Shown here in pieces: positions 1 through 9,016 of a stretch of DNA of 64,000 bases. This DNA is from Sphingomonas sp. TREG-RG-20F-R18-01. GTDB taxonomy: Bacteria; Pseudomonadota; Alphaproteobacteria; Sphingomonadales; Sphingomonadaceae. Under the pieces are notes generated by a model. That model did not search any database, had not been told where the DNA came from, and saw nothing but the letters and a program-made list of their open reading frames with translations. Position 1 is the first letter of the stretch. Every line of letters begins with the position of its first letter. Location of the stretch: positions 310,001 to 374,000 of the forward strand of contig NZ_JAKNQQ010000004.1 in assembly GCF_022662475.1 (NCBI RefSeq), given 5' to 3'. Both the position numbers and the translations under genes were made by a program.

Positions 1-664
1 GCCGGGTGGCGAAGGCGCGGTTGAGCGCGATCCCCGTCGGCGCGGAGCCGGTGAACAGCAGTCCGTCGATCCCGTCATGCGCGGCAAGCGCCTTGCCCTC
101 GTCCGCGCCACCGATCAGCAGGCGGATACAACCGGCGGGCACGCCGCCGGCACGAAAGCAGTCGACCAGGAACGCGCCGGTCGCGGGCGTCTTTTCGGAC
201 GGCTTGAACACCACGGCGTTCCCCGCGAGCAGCGCCGGGACGATGTGCCCGTTGGGCAGATGTGCAGGGAAATTGTAGGGGCCCAGCACCGCGAGCACGC
301 CGTGTGGCTTGTGCCGGAGCGCCATCCGCCCGGTCATCTGCGTATCGAGCCGACGTTGCGGCGTGCGGTCGGCATACGCCGTCACCGAGATGTCGACTTT
401 GGCGATGACCGATTCGACTTCGGTCCGCGCCTCCCACAAGGGCTTGCCGGTCTCGCGCGCGATCAGGTCGGCAAAGGCGTCCGCCCGGGCACGCACGACA
501 TTGGCGACCCGGCGCAACGTCTCGATGCGGTTGGTGAGCGGTTGCGCCGCCCAGATCGGCCAGCCCGCGCGCGCGGCGGCAACTTCGGCATCGGCATCGC
601 CGGTCGCGCCTTGCCACAACAGGGCACCGGTCGCGGGTTCGTAGGAAAGCAGGTCACTCGACAT
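1..664 (-). CDS. astD: N-succinylglutamate 5-semialdehyde dehydrogenase, AstD (3' end outside window)
   Basis: This is the N-terminal 221 codons of an aldehyde-dehydrogenase-superfamily protein, read from an ATG at 664 and running off the window edge. It opens with MSSDLLSYEPATG and carries the AstD-like stretch GPYNFPAHLPNGH at residues 128-140, then VVFKPSEKTP (151-160) and the NAD-site FTGS (204-207). The catalytic Glu and Cys lie beyond the window. AstD oxidises succinylglutamate semialdehyde to succinylglutamate with NAD in the arginine succinyltransferase (AST) pathway in the cytosol. The other ast genes are not visible; they may continue to the left. Generic succinate-semialdehyde dehydrogenase is an alternative, but the wording of the motifs favours AstD. 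Confidence 0.82.
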   Translation of the reverse strand, partial: MSSDLLSYEPATGALLWQGATGDADAEVAAARAGWPIWAAQPLTNRIETLRRVANVVRARADAFADLIARETGKPLWEARTEVESVIAKVDISVTAYADRTPQRRLDTQMTGRMALRHKPHGVLAVLGPYNFPAHLPNGHIVPALLAGNAVVFKPSEKTPATGAFLVDCFRAGGVPAGCIRLLIGGADEGKALAAHDGIDGLLFTGSAPTGIALNRAFATR

Positions 665-714
665 GGTACGGTCTTGCCTCAGAATGCTGCGATAATCCAC
701 TTCACAGACGCGGA

Positions 715-2076
715 TCAGTCGGCGAGCGCTTCGCCCATATGACGGATTGCCGCGATCTTGGCATGGAATGGTGCCCAGTCGTCGCGCTGGTCGATCGCCG
801 ACCAGATCGCCTCGACCTCGTCGATCAGCATCGAACACGGTGCGCCGGACCAATAGGCATGATCGCGGGGCTTGCGCGCTGTATAGCCGACCAGAGCGGC
901 TCGAGCCGCCGCGAAGGCGTCGTCCGCGGGTACGGTCCCGCCAAAGGCGTCGAAGAAGAAGCGGTCGATGCCGATCCCGCTCTGTGTCATCCCCTGTTCG
1001 ATCGCCTGGATCAGCGCGCGGTCGCGCGTCGAATCCCGCGGGACCACGCCCACCCGCCACAAAATCGCCTCGGACACCGCGCGCTGATAGCGTTCCGGGA
1101 AGGTTTCGAGAATGTCGATCAGCGGCTGCGCCTCGCTGACGGTGCGCAGCGCGACCGCAAGCTGCATCGCGTTCCAGTGGATCGCCTCGGGCTGGCGACC
1201 GAACGCGTAGAGCCCGGCATGGTCGAAATAGGCGGCGGTGAAGGCCGGGTCCCAGGTGGGGGCCCAGCGCCACGGTCCGTAATCGAAACTCTCGCCGGTC
1301 ACGTTGATGTTGTCGGTGTTGAGCACGCCGTGGACGAACCCCGCGGCCATATAGCTTGCCGCCAGCGTGGCCGTCCGCCCGACGACGCGATCGAGCAGCC
1401 GGGCGGCCGCATCGTCGCCTGGTTCCTCGCCATACAGGTTGCGCAGGACATAGCCGACCAGGCGCGTCATGTTGTCGGCATCGCGGTCGTAGGCAAGCCG
1501 CTGGAACGTGCCGATGCGGATATGGCTATGGCTCAGGCGGACGAGCACCGCCGCGCGCGTCGGCGACGGCTCGTCGTTGCGCTCGAGCTGTTCGCCGGTT
1601 TCGATCAGCGAGAAACTGCGCGATGTCGGCACGCCCAGCGCTTCCAGCATTTCGGTCGCGAGAACCTCGCGCATGCCGCCCTTGAGCGTCAGCCTCCCAT
1701 CGCCGAAGCGGCTCCACGGCGTCGTGCCCGACCCTTTGGTCGCGAGGTCCATCAATCGGTCGCCGGTGTCGCGCAGCTGTGCGAACAGGAAGCCGCGGCC
1801 GTCGCCGATCTCGGGATTGTAGTTGCGGAACTGGTGCCCGTGGTAGCGCAGCGCCAGCGGCTCGACGAGGCTGCCCGGCATAGGCTCGAATCGTCCGAAA
1901 TGCTCGATCCACTCGCCCCCGCCGAGTGTTTCCAGCCCGACCTCGGCAGCGGCGCGATCGTTCCGAAAACGCAAGTGCGTTTCGGGGAAATTCGCTGGCG
2001 TGACCGGATCATAGAAAGCGTCGCCGAGATCGAGGATCGCGGTTTCGGGGCGGTAGGCTTGCGGGGTCGTGTCCAT
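715..2076 (-). CDS. selO: Protein adenylyltransferase SelO (YdiU/UPF0061 family)
   Basis: The 453-residue product belongs to the SelO pseudokinase family, which transfers AMP from ATP to hydroxyl side chains of proteins, often linked to redox stress. Visible family marks are YHGHQF (about residues 78-83), LATKGSGTTPWSR with the nucleotide-binding Lys near 114, NTDN near 253-256 and a DYG metal-binding motif near 263-265. I chose the ATG at 2076 (MDTTPQAY) rather than one at 2115, because the longer form would run into the divergent gene that begins at 2114. It lies upstream of astD on the same strand with a 50-base gap. It ends slightly shorter than the E. coli protein and lacks the C-terminal selenocysteine seen in eukaryotes. 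Confidence 0.9.
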   Translation of the reverse strand: MDTTPQAYRPETAILDLGDAFYDPVTPANFPETHLRFRNDRAAAEVGLETLGGGEWIEHFGRFEPMPGSLVEPLALRYHGHQFRNYNPEIGDGRGFLFAQLRDTGDRLMDLATKGSGTTPWSRFGDGRLTLKGGMREVLATEMLEALGVPTSRSFSLIETGEQLERNDEPSPTRAAVLVRLSHSHIRIGTFQRLAYDRDADNMTRLVGYVLRNLYGEEPGDDAAARLLDRVVGRTATLAASYMAAGFVHGVLNTDNINVTGESFDYGPWRWAPTWDPAFTAAYFDHAGLYAFGRQPEAIHWNAMQLAVALRTVSEAQPLIDILETFPERYQRAVSEAILWRVGVVPRDSTRDRALIQAIEQGMTQSGIGIDRFFFDAFGGTVPADDAFAAARAALVGYTARKPRDHAYWSGAPCSMLIDEVEAIWSAIDQRDDWAPFHAKIAAIRHMGEALAD

Positions 2077-2113
2077 GCGTGGATATGGAGGGCGCCAACC
2101 GCAGGACGCAACC

Positions 2114-2989
2114 ATGCCACCCTATGAAAACCGATATTGGTGGTCCAACGATGGATTGCGGCTGCATTATCGTGACTATCCAGGCCCGTCCGAGCGCCCG
2201 CCGATCCTGTGCCTCCCCGGGCTGACCCGCAACGCGCGCGACTATGACGATCTCGCGCAACGGCTGTCGCCGCGATGGCGCGTGATCACGGTCGATCTGC
2301 GCGGGCGCGGCGACAGCGGCTATGCCAAGGATCCCATGACCTATGTCCCGCTGACCTACGTGCAGGACATCGAGGGGTTGCTCGGGGAGCTGGGCGTGTC
2401 ACGCTACATCGCGTTCGGGACGTCGCTCGGCGGGATCGTCGCGATGCTGCTGGCCGGCACCGCGCGCGAGACGCTGATGGGCGTGCTGCTCAACGACGTC
2501 GGTCCCGAGATCATGCCCGAGGGGCTGTCGCGGATCCGCAGCTATGTCGGCAAGTCGAATACCTGGCCGACCTGGCTCCACGCTGCCCGTGCCGTGGCGG
2601 AGGCGAATGGCGACGTCTATCCGCAGTTCCAGCTGGAGGACTGGCTGGCGATGGCGAAGCGGCTGTACCGGCTCAACAGCGCCGGGCGGATCGTGCTCGA
2701 TTACGACATGAAGATCGCCGAACCGTTCCGCGTTCCCGGCAACGAGGCCGGACCGGACATGTGGCGCGCGCTCGACGGGTTGAAGACCGTGCCGACGTTG
2801 CTGGTGCGCGGGGCGACGTCCGACGTGCTCGCGGCGCCGGTTGCCGAGCGGATGGCCGGGATGCTGGAGCAGGGCGAGCTCCTCACCATTCCCGACACCG
2901 GCCACGCGCCGACGCTGGATGAACCGGCGGCGATCGCGGCGATCGAGCGGTTGCTCGCGCGGATCCCGGCGGAACCCGCTTCGGGCTGA
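2114..2989 (+). CDS. Alpha/beta fold hydrolase
   Basis: A 291-residue cytosolic alpha/beta hydrolase. The nucleophile elbow is FGTSLGG with Ser at about residue 104, an oxyanion-type region follows ILCLPGLTRN near 31-40, and the C-terminal DTGHAPTLDEP supplies the catalytic His. A DLRGRGDSGY stretch near 61-70 is typical of the haloalkane dehalogenase/esterase branch. The start at 2114 (MPPYENRYWW) leaves 37 bases to the divergent SelO start, so both promoters must share this short gap or extend into coding sequence. The substrate cannot be told from the sequence. Confidence 0.88.
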   Translation: MPPYENRYWWSNDGLRLHYRDYPGPSERPPILCLPGLTRNARDYDDLAQRLSPRWRVITVDLRGRGDSGYAKDPMTYVPLTYVQDIEGLLGELGVSRYIAFGTSLGGIVAMLLAGTARETLMGVLLNDVGPEIMPEGLSRIRSYVGKSNTWPTWLHAARAVAEANGDVYPQFQLEDWLAMAKRLYRLNSAGRIVLDYDMKIAEPFRVPGNEAGPDMWRALDGLKTVPTLLVRGATSDVLAAPVAERMAGMLEQGELLTIPDTGHAPTLDEPAAIAAIERLLARIPAEPASG

Positions 2990-3092
2990 CTGGTGCGAAA
3001 AGATCCGCGACGAAACCGGGCGGCGTGCGGAAGACTTTGCGCCCGGCATACCCTACATGCCCGACCTTCACGCCGCGGAACCAGGAGTCTGA

Positions 3093-4220
3093 ATGACCTT
3101 CCCTCATGATGCGCTGATCTTCACTCCCGCCGACGTCGATTTGACCAAGTCCCCGCTCGCCGGGCAGATCGATGCCGAAACCTATGTGCTCGGCGCGTTC
3201 AACCCGGGAATGACGCGGCTGCCGAACGGCAACCTGCTGCTGATGGTGCGGATCGCCGAGGCGTTGCGGACGCCGATCAAGGACCAGCAGATCCACGCGA
3301 TCCGCTGGCACGATGGCGGCTATTGCCTCGATGCCTGGCCGCTCGACTTCGTCGACACCGCCGACCCGCGCAAGTTCATGATGCGCGGCGGCGGCTGGAA
3401 GGTGATGGCGCTGACGTCGCTGTCGTGGCTGCTCCCGGTCGAACTCACCGCCGACGGGACGCAGGTCGTGACGGTACATTACGACAAGGCGATCGCGCCG
3501 CGAGCATCCTACCAATGCTACGGCGTCGAGGATGCGCGGATCAGCAAGGTCGGCGATCGCTATCTGATGACGACCTGTTCGGTCAGCCCGGAGCGGCATT
3601 CGACCACGCTGTACAGCTCGGACAATGCGCTCGACTGGACGCTCGAGGGGATCGTGCTCGATCACCAGAACAAGGACATGCTGATCTTCGAAGGGCTGGT
3701 CGACGGCAGATACTGGGCACAGACGCGGCCCTTGGGCGACCTGTATTTCGCGTACCCCCCGGGGAGCGAATGGCGCGCGGGGCCATCGATCAACCTCGCG
3801 ACCTCGCCCGATGCTTTGCACTGGAAGCCGCATGATCGGCCCGGCATCCGCCCGCATGCCGCGACCATGGCGACCGCGCGCATGGGCGGCGGCACCCCGC
3901 CAATCCTGATCGACGCGCCCGATGGCGGCGGCTGGCTGAGCCTGTGGCACGGGGTCGAGCCGATGGGCGTGGTGGGGGTTTACCGCACCTATTGGTCGCT
4001 GCTCGACCGCGAAGACCCGAGCCGCGTGCTCCGCACCAGCCACGATCCGCTGATCGAGGCGAACCCGACGCTGACCGATCCGTTGCGCGAACAGATGTAT
4101 ATCGACAATGTCGTGTTCACGACCGGGATCGCGGATGCGGGCGACCATTATGTGGTTGCCAGCGGGGAGGCGGATCTGGCGTGCCGGATCTCGCATGTGC
4201 CCAAGACGCTGTTCGACTGA
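3093..4220 (+). CDS. GH130-like glycoside hydrolase/phosphorylase
   Basis: The 375-residue product looks like a five-bladed beta-propeller of the GH130/DUF377 kind, whose members are mannoside phosphorylases or beta-1,2-mannosidases. The best marks are FNPGMTRLPNGNLLLMVR near residues 32-49 and YGVEDARI near 146-153, which matches the conserved family block, plus LWHGVEP later. No signal peptide is present, so it is probably cytosolic. An AGGAG ribosome site at 3082-3086 fits the ATG at 3093. A glycosyltransferase follows 250 bases downstream, which hints at oligosaccharide metabolism. Specific substrate and whether it is a phosphorylase or hydrolase are unknown. Confidence 0.75.
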   Translation: MTFPHDALIFTPADVDLTKSPLAGQIDAETYVLGAFNPGMTRLPNGNLLLMVRIAEALRTPIKDQQIHAIRWHDGGYCLDAWPLDFVDTADPRKFMMRGGGWKVMALTSLSWLLPVELTADGTQVVTVHYDKAIAPRASYQCYGVEDARISKVGDRYLMTTCSVSPERHSTTLYSSDNALDWTLEGIVLDHQNKDMLIFEGLVDGRYWAQTRPLGDLYFAYPPGSEWRAGPSINLATSPDALHWKPHDRPGIRPHAATMATARMGGGTPPILIDAPDGGGWLSLWHGVEPMGVVGVYRTYWSLLDREDPSRVLRTSHDPLIEANPTLTDPLREQMYIDNVVFTTGIADAGDHYVVASGEADLACRISHVPKTLFD

Positions 4221-4268
4221 CCTGCCGTCAACGCGGCGGTCTCATGGCCGCTGCGAAACCATAGCTGT

Positions 4269-4352
4269 TCTCCCGCGAAGGCGGGAGCCCAGGAGTCGCA
4301 AGAACTTCAAGCCGTTGTTTTGCGTGGCCCTGGATTCCTGCTTTCGCAGGAA
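4269..4352. repeat. Palindromic intergenic repeat, family A (diverged copy)
   Basis: Two arms in opposite orientation flank about 35 bases. The left arm has CCCGCGAAGGCGGGAGCCCAG and the right arm contains the related GCCCTGGATTCCTGC and TTTCGCAGG. It is a diverged relative of the copies at 8145, 45805, 55494 and 58930. It fills most of the 254-base gap between the GH130-like gene and the glycosyltransferase; nothing else is visible there. Confidence 0.6.
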
Positions 4353-4474
4353 AACAGCTCCAAATCAGTAACGCATGAATTTGTAGAGGTCTCACCTTCG
4401 CCGGGGCAACGGTGGCGTGGCGAGGCGAGGATGGGGCTGGTTTTGCGCGACGGAGTCGGTAAGCACTCCGGGAA

Positions 4475-5611
4475 ATGCGCCCCGTCAACATCCTCCACCT
4501 CCACTCGACCTTCTCGCTCGGCGGGAAAGAGGCGCGCGCGGTCCGTCTGATGAACGCGTTCGGCGCGAACGCGCGGCATACGATCGTGTCGAGCATGGAC
4601 GGCCACTATGGCGCGCAAACGGCGATCGCGCCCGGCATCGATTACGAGATCGCGCAGAACCCGCCGCCGCTGACCGGCGGCCCCTCGGTCCAGCGCTATG
4701 AGGCGATCGCGGCGTACATGAGCCGGTTCGATCTCGTGCTCACCTACAATTGGGGCGCGATCGATGGGGTGATGGCGAAGCGCGTGGCGTCCAAGGGAAT
4801 GCCTCCGGTCGTGCATCACGAGGACGGCTTTAACGCCGACGAGGCCGACGGGCTCAAGCCGCAACGCAACCTTTATCGCCGTTTCGCGCTGACCAAGGCC
4901 GAGGCGCTGGTGGTTCCGTCCGAGACGCTCGAGCAGATCGCGCTGAAGGTCTGGAAGCAGCCGCGCGGTCGCGTCCATCGCATCGCCAACGGGATCGACA
5001 CCGCGCTTTACGCGCGCAAGCCCGACCCCAAGGCGATCCCCGGCTTCAAGCGCAAGCCGGGGGAGGTCGTGATCGGCACGCTTGCTGGCCTGCGCGAGGT
5101 CAAGAACCTGCCGATGCTGGTCCGCGCGGTCGGGGGCCTGTCAGGCCGTGTGCGGCTGGTGATCGTCGGCGAAGGGCCCGAGCGTCAGGCAATCCTCGAC
5201 ACCGCCGAGCGGATGGGGATGGAGAGCCAGCTTGTGCTGCCGGGCTTCCTGCCCGAGCCGCACCGTTACATCGGGCTGTTCGACATCCTGGCGCTGTCCT
5301 CCAGGAGCGAGCAGTTCCCGATCTCGGTGATCGAGGGGATGGCGGCGGGGCTGCCGATCGTCGCGACGCCGGTCGGCGACATCCTGAAGATGGTCTCGCC
5401 CGACAACCACAGTTTCATCGAACGGCGCGATCATGAGGTCGCGCTGCGCGACTCCCTGCAGACGCTGGTGACCGCAACACCCGAGCAACGCGGTTGGCTG
5501 GGCGAGAAGAACCGCGCGAAGGCGGCCGCGGAATATGATGAAGCGAGCATGATTGCGCGCTATGGCGCGCTCTATTCCAGCGTGCTGGGCCGTCCCGGCG
5601 CGTTGGCTTAA
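4475..5611 (+). CDS. Glycosyltransferase family 4 protein
   Basis: A 378-residue GT-B enzyme of family GT4. The N-terminus ILHLHSTFSLGGKE is the usual first strand plus glycine loop, and the C-terminal half has VIGTLAGLREVKNL, VIVGEGPER and SEQFPISVIEGMAAGLP, which carries the E-x7-E donor-binding motif. It has no membrane segments, so it likely acts at the inner face of the membrane on polysaccharide or glycolipid assembly. It stands alone after a repeat-filled gap; the next gene begins 68 bases after its stop. The sugar donor and acceptor cannot be read from the sequence. Confidence 0.88.
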   Translation: MRPVNILHLHSTFSLGGKEARAVRLMNAFGANARHTIVSSMDGHYGAQTAIAPGIDYEIAQNPPPLTGGPSVQRYEAIAAYMSRFDLVLTYNWGAIDGVMAKRVASKGMPPVVHHEDGFNADEADGLKPQRNLYRRFALTKAEALVVPSETLEQIALKVWKQPRGRVHRIANGIDTALYARKPDPKAIPGFKRKPGEVVIGTLAGLREVKNLPMLVRAVGGLSGRVRLVIVGEGPERQAILDTAERMGMESQLVLPGFLPEPHRYIGLFDILALSSRSEQFPISVIEGMAAGLPIVATPVGDILKMVSPDNHSFIERRDHEVALRDSLQTLVTATPEQRGWLGEKNRAKAAAEYDEASMIARYGALYSSVLGRPGALA

Positions 5612-5679
5612 TTCGCGATTTGCCGCGCAGGGCATCCAGAGCGTATATCGAAACGTATGTTAGTCCGGGAGCCGTTCAC

Positions 5680-7083
5680 TTGTTCAAAGGTTTGAAGCCC
5701 ATCGTTTATGGAGGCCGCGAGGTCTGGCCGCTCGTCGAGGGCGGCAAGGGCGTCGCCGCGACCAATCACGCGAGCGCTGGCGCCTGGGCGGCGGCCGGCG
5801 GGATCGGCACCGTCTCGGCCGTGAATGCCGACAGTTATGATCCCGACGGCAAGATCATCCCGCAGATCTACAAGGCGCTGACCCGGCGCGAGCGGCACGA
5901 GGAACTGATCGACTACGCCATCGAGGGCGCGGTCCAGCAAGTTCGCAAGGCGTTCGACATCGCCGGCGGCAAGGGTGCCATCAACATCAACGTGCTGTGG
6001 GAGATGGGCGGCGCCCAGCGGATCCTGCACGGCGTGCTCGAGCGGACCCGCGGGCTTGTCTCGGGCGTCACCTGCGGCGCTGGCATGCCGTACAAGCTGA
6101 GCGAGATCGCCTCGTCCTATGAGGTCAGCTATCTCCCGATCGTGAGCTCGGGCCGCGCCTTTCGCGCCTTGTGGAAGCGTGCCTACTCCAAGGCAGCCGA
6201 ATATCTGTCGGCGGTGGTCTATGAGGATCCGTGGCTCGCGGGCGGGCACAATGGCTTGTCGAACGCCGAGGATCCGTTGCAGCCGCAGGACCCTTACCCC
6301 CGCGTGAAGGCGCTGCGCGACACGATGCGCGAGGGCGGGATCTCGGATGACGTCCCGATCGTGATGGCGGGGGGTGTCTGGTATCTGCGCGACTGGTCCG
6401 ACTGGATCGACAATCCCGAACTCGGTTCGATCGCATTCCAGTTCGGTACGCGTCCGCTGCTGACGCAGGAAAGCCCGATTCCGGAGGACTGGAAGGCACG
6501 GCTGACCAACATTCAGGAAGGCGAGGTGCTGCTGCATCGCTTCTCGCCGACCGGCTTCTATTCGAGCGCGGTGCTCAACCCGTTCCTCCGCCATCTGCAG
6601 TCGCGCTCGGAACGGCAGATCGCCTTTTCGACGCAAAGTGCGGGCGACCATACGTTCCAGCTCGACGTCGGCGTGAAGGGCAAGAACTTCTGGGTCACGC
6701 GCAACGACCTGCTGCGCGCGCGCGAGTGGTTCGGGGCGGGCTTCACCGATGCCCTCAAGACGCCGGACAATACGCTCGTGTTCGTCACGCCCGAGGACAA
6801 GGGCGTGATCCGCAAGGACCAGGCGGATTGCATGGGCTGCCTCAGCCAGTGCTCCTTCTCGTCCTGGTCGGATACCGAAACCAATTCGACCGGTCGTCTC
6901 GCCGATCCGCGCAGCTTCTGCATCCAGAAGACGCTGCAGAACATCGCGCACGGCGGCGACGTCGAGCAGAACCTGATGTTCGCCGGGCATGGCGCCTATC
7001 AGTTCAAGCGCGATCCGTTCTATTCCAACGGGTTCGTGCCGACGGTCAAGCAGCTGGTCGATCGCATTCTGACCGGCGACTGA
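5680..7083 (+). CDS. Flavin-dependent oxidoreductase of the nitronate monooxygenase (2-nitropropane dioxygenase) family
   Basis: The product is a TIM-barrel FMN enzyme of the nitronate monooxygenase-like class. I place the start at a TTG at 5680 (reading LFKGLKPIVYGG) with GGGAG at 5667-5671; an ATG at 5620 would add 20 residues that do not look like the family. From 5680 it has 467 residues. VAATNHASAGAWAAAGGIGT near the N-terminus and VSGVTCGAGMPYKL are flavin-site-like blocks. Unusually, the C-terminal third has Cys384, Cys387, Cys391 and Cys414 in a C-x2-C-x3-C-x22-C arrangement that could bind an Fe-S cluster or zinc. Substrate is unknown; it may be an enoyl reductase-like activity rather than nitronate oxidation. 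Confidence 0.8.
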   Translation: MFKGLKPIVYGGREVWPLVEGGKGVAATNHASAGAWAAAGGIGTVSAVNADSYDPDGKIIPQIYKALTRRERHEELIDYAIEGAVQQVRKAFDIAGGKGAININVLWEMGGAQRILHGVLERTRGLVSGVTCGAGMPYKLSEIASSYEVSYLPIVSSGRAFRALWKRAYSKAAEYLSAVVYEDPWLAGGHNGLSNAEDPLQPQDPYPRVKALRDTMREGGISDDVPIVMAGGVWYLRDWSDWIDNPELGSIAFQFGTRPLLTQESPIPEDWKARLTNIQEGEVLLHRFSPTGFYSSAVLNPFLRHLQSRSERQIAFSTQSAGDHTFQLDVGVKGKNFWVTRNDLLRAREWFGAGFTDALKTPDNTLVFVTPEDKGVIRKDQADCMGCLSQCSFSSWSDTETNSTGRLADPRSFCIQKTLQNIAHGGDVEQNLMFAGHGAYQFKRDPFYSNGFVPTVKQLVDRILTGD

Positions 7084-7154
7084 TCACTGGCTGCGATCTT
7101 TCGTAACAGGCTGATTCGGTAAATCTTTACCCCCTGCGCGCTACGGCCCGGGGG

Positions 7155-8111
7155 GTGAGCGTACCCGTGTTTCTGACCGTCGATACCGAGCTGATGTGGC
7201 GCCACCACGCCGCACGCCTGCCGGTCGACGCCCTTTTCGCGCGGTCGTTCGAGCCAGCGGGCGTCGGGGTTTCGCACATGCTCGAAACCCTGTCGCGCTA
7301 CGGGCTGAAGGCGTGCTTCTTCGTCGATCCGATGCCGGCGCTGGTGTTCGGGCTCGGGCATGTCCGCCGCGTCGTCGAGACGATCCTCGCGGGGGGCCAG
7401 GAGGTCCAGCTCCATCTCCATCCCAATTGGTCGGGCGCGGCGGTCGGCGATGGCGGTGCGACCTATAGCCGCTTCCAGATGGTCGAATATACGCGGGACG
7501 ACCAGACCGCGCTGATTGGGGGCGCGCTCGACCTGTTGATGGCGGCGGGTGCCCCACGGCCGGTGGCGTTTCGGGCAGGCTCCTATGCCGCAAACGACGA
7601 TACGCTGCGCGCGTTGGCACGGCACGGGATTGCGTATGACAGCAGCCACAACGGCAGCGAACACCCCTGGCCAAGCCAGATCGACCTGTCGATCCGGCAG
7701 ATCGCGCCAGTGGAGCGGTTGGGCGTCATCGAGGTGCCGGTCACGCTGATCGAGGAACGCCCGGGGCAAATGCGGAATTTCCAAATTTGCGCGCTGTCGC
7801 TCGGCGAGATGCGCGCGGCGCTCGATCACGCGCTTGCGCGCGACCATGCGGCGGTGACGATCGTGACGCATGGGTTCGAACTCGCCAATCGGTCGGGCAC
7901 ACGGCTTAATGCCGTACATGTGCGGCGATTCGAAGGGGTGTGCGCGGCGCTCGCGGAGCGGGCGGACGCGATGCCGACGGTGCATTTCGCGGACTTACCG
8001 GCATTGCGCACGGGCCACGCGGATACGCCGCTGTCGCCCGACCCGCTGCGCACGCGGTGGCGGCAGGCGGAGCAACTGTGGTCGAACCTGGTGGCGGAGC
8101 GCGTGGGGTGA
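7155..8111 (+). CDS. Polysaccharide deacetylase family protein
   Basis: A 318-residue NodB-fold protein starting at a GTG (7155). The first catalytic motif is FLTVDTE close to the N-terminus, so a later start would remove it. The metal-binding block VQLHLHPNW is near residues 83-91, followed by PVAFRAGSYA and the late VTHGFEL. There is no signal peptide or membrane segment. It lies downstream of the NMO-like gene and near a GT4 transferase, so a role in surface or capsular polysaccharide editing is possible but inferred only from neighbours. Confidence 0.82.
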   Translation: MSVPVFLTVDTELMWRHHAARLPVDALFARSFEPAGVGVSHMLETLSRYGLKACFFVDPMPALVFGLGHVRRVVETILAGGQEVQLHLHPNWSGAAVGDGGATYSRFQMVEYTRDDQTALIGGALDLLMAAGAPRPVAFRAGSYAANDDTLRALARHGIAYDSSHNGSEHPWPSQIDLSIRQIAPVERLGVIEVPVTLIEERPGQMRNFQICALSLGEMRAALDHALARDHAAVTIVTHGFELANRSGTRLNAVHVRRFEGVCAALAERADAMPTVHFADLPALRTGHADTPLSPDPLRTRWRQAEQLWSNLVAERVG

Positions 8112-8144
8112 GGGGCGCCGGGTAGCTTCCTTTTCTTTTTCGCG

Positions 8145-8248
8145 CTTCCCCGGCGAAGGCCGGGGCCCAGTAGCGGAGGTCATGCCAACTTAGCGCAGCG
8201 GTCGCATTCCACTGTATCGCTACTGGGCCCCGGCCTTCGCCGGGGAAG
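8145..8248. repeat. Palindromic intergenic repeat, family A
   Basis: Near-perfect inverted arms: CTTCCCCGGCGAAGGCCGGG with GCCCAGTAGCG at 8146-8175, and its reverse complement at 8216-8247. About 40 unrelated bases lie between them. Each arm is itself a short hairpin (CCCCGGC/GCCGGGG). It occupies the gap between the deacetylase and recO. The copy at 55494-55604 is almost the same in its arms. Confidence 0.85.
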
Positions 8249-8337
8249 TGGTGGGAGGGGGGACCGGGCGCAGCGTATCCCCGCCCCACGCAATCCCCCT
8301 CGTTCCCTCGACCCGGACCACGCGCTACACACCCGCG

Positions 8338-8964
8338 ATGCACCTGCGCACCCAAGCCCTGATCCTCGGCGTCCGTCACCACGGCGAGCATGGCGCGATC
8401 GTCCGCGCGCTTACCCCTGACGACGGGCTGCAGGCGGGCTATGTCCGCGGCGGGCGGTCGAGCCGGATCCGGCCGATTCTGCAACCCGCCAACCGCGTTA
8501 TGGGCGAATGGCGCGCGCGGACTGACGACCAGCTCGCGAGCCTGACGGTCGAACTCGTCATCAGCCGCGCGCCGCTTTACGCCGAGCCGCTGCCAGCGCT
8601 CGCGCTCGAATGGGTCACCGCGCTGACGGCGGCGGCGTTGCCCGAGGCTTTGCCCTATCCGCGGATCTATCTCGCGCTCGACGCGGTGATCGAGGCGATC
8701 GCGCTCGCCCCCGCCGCGCGCGGATGGGCGCTGACGCTCGCGCGCTACGAGCAGTTGCTGCTCGCCGAGCTCGGCTATGGTCTCGACGACGACGTGCTGC
8801 CCCCCGCGTTGACCGATCCCGATGCCAACGAATGGCCCGAAATCCTCGCCGCGTTGCGCATCCTGGGGGAGGCGCTGGGCGCGCAAATCCTGGCGGACCG
8901 GCGCGCCGTGACGCTGGAAGCCCGCGCGCGGCTGGTCGATCGGCTCAAAAGGGCGGTTGCGTGA
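8338..8964 (+). CDS. recO: DNA repair protein RecO
   Basis: A 208-residue RecO, which binds single-stranded DNA and RecR to load RecA during gap repair. The N-terminal OB-fold reads LRTQALILGVRHHGEHGAIV followed by a glycine/arginine-rich loop (VRGGRSSR), and the C-terminal helical part has the usual EQLLLAELGYGLDDD. The ATG at 8338 is preferred because upstream sequence is repeat and not coding. The family zinc-finger cysteines are absent, as in other short alphaproteobacterial RecO proteins. leuB follows after 52 bases on the same strand. Confidence 0.92.
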   Translation: MHLRTQALILGVRHHGEHGAIVRALTPDDGLQAGYVRGGRSSRIRPILQPANRVMGEWRARTDDQLASLTVELVISRAPLYAEPLPALALEWVTALTAAALPEALPYPRIYLALDAVIEAIALAPAARGWALTLARYEQLLLAELGYGLDDDVLPPALTDPDANEWPEILAALRILGEALGAQILADRRAVTLEARARLVDRLKRAVA

Positions 8965-9016
8965 TCCGCCAAGGGTCGGCATGGCCGCGCCTTCGAAACA
9001 CGGATCGGGACGGAAA

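Noticed and set aside
4269-4352. Family A repeat as a possible Rho-independent terminator
   Set aside because: It has paired hairpins but no T tract and its mirrored arms recur in divergent gaps too, so it is listed as a repeat instead.
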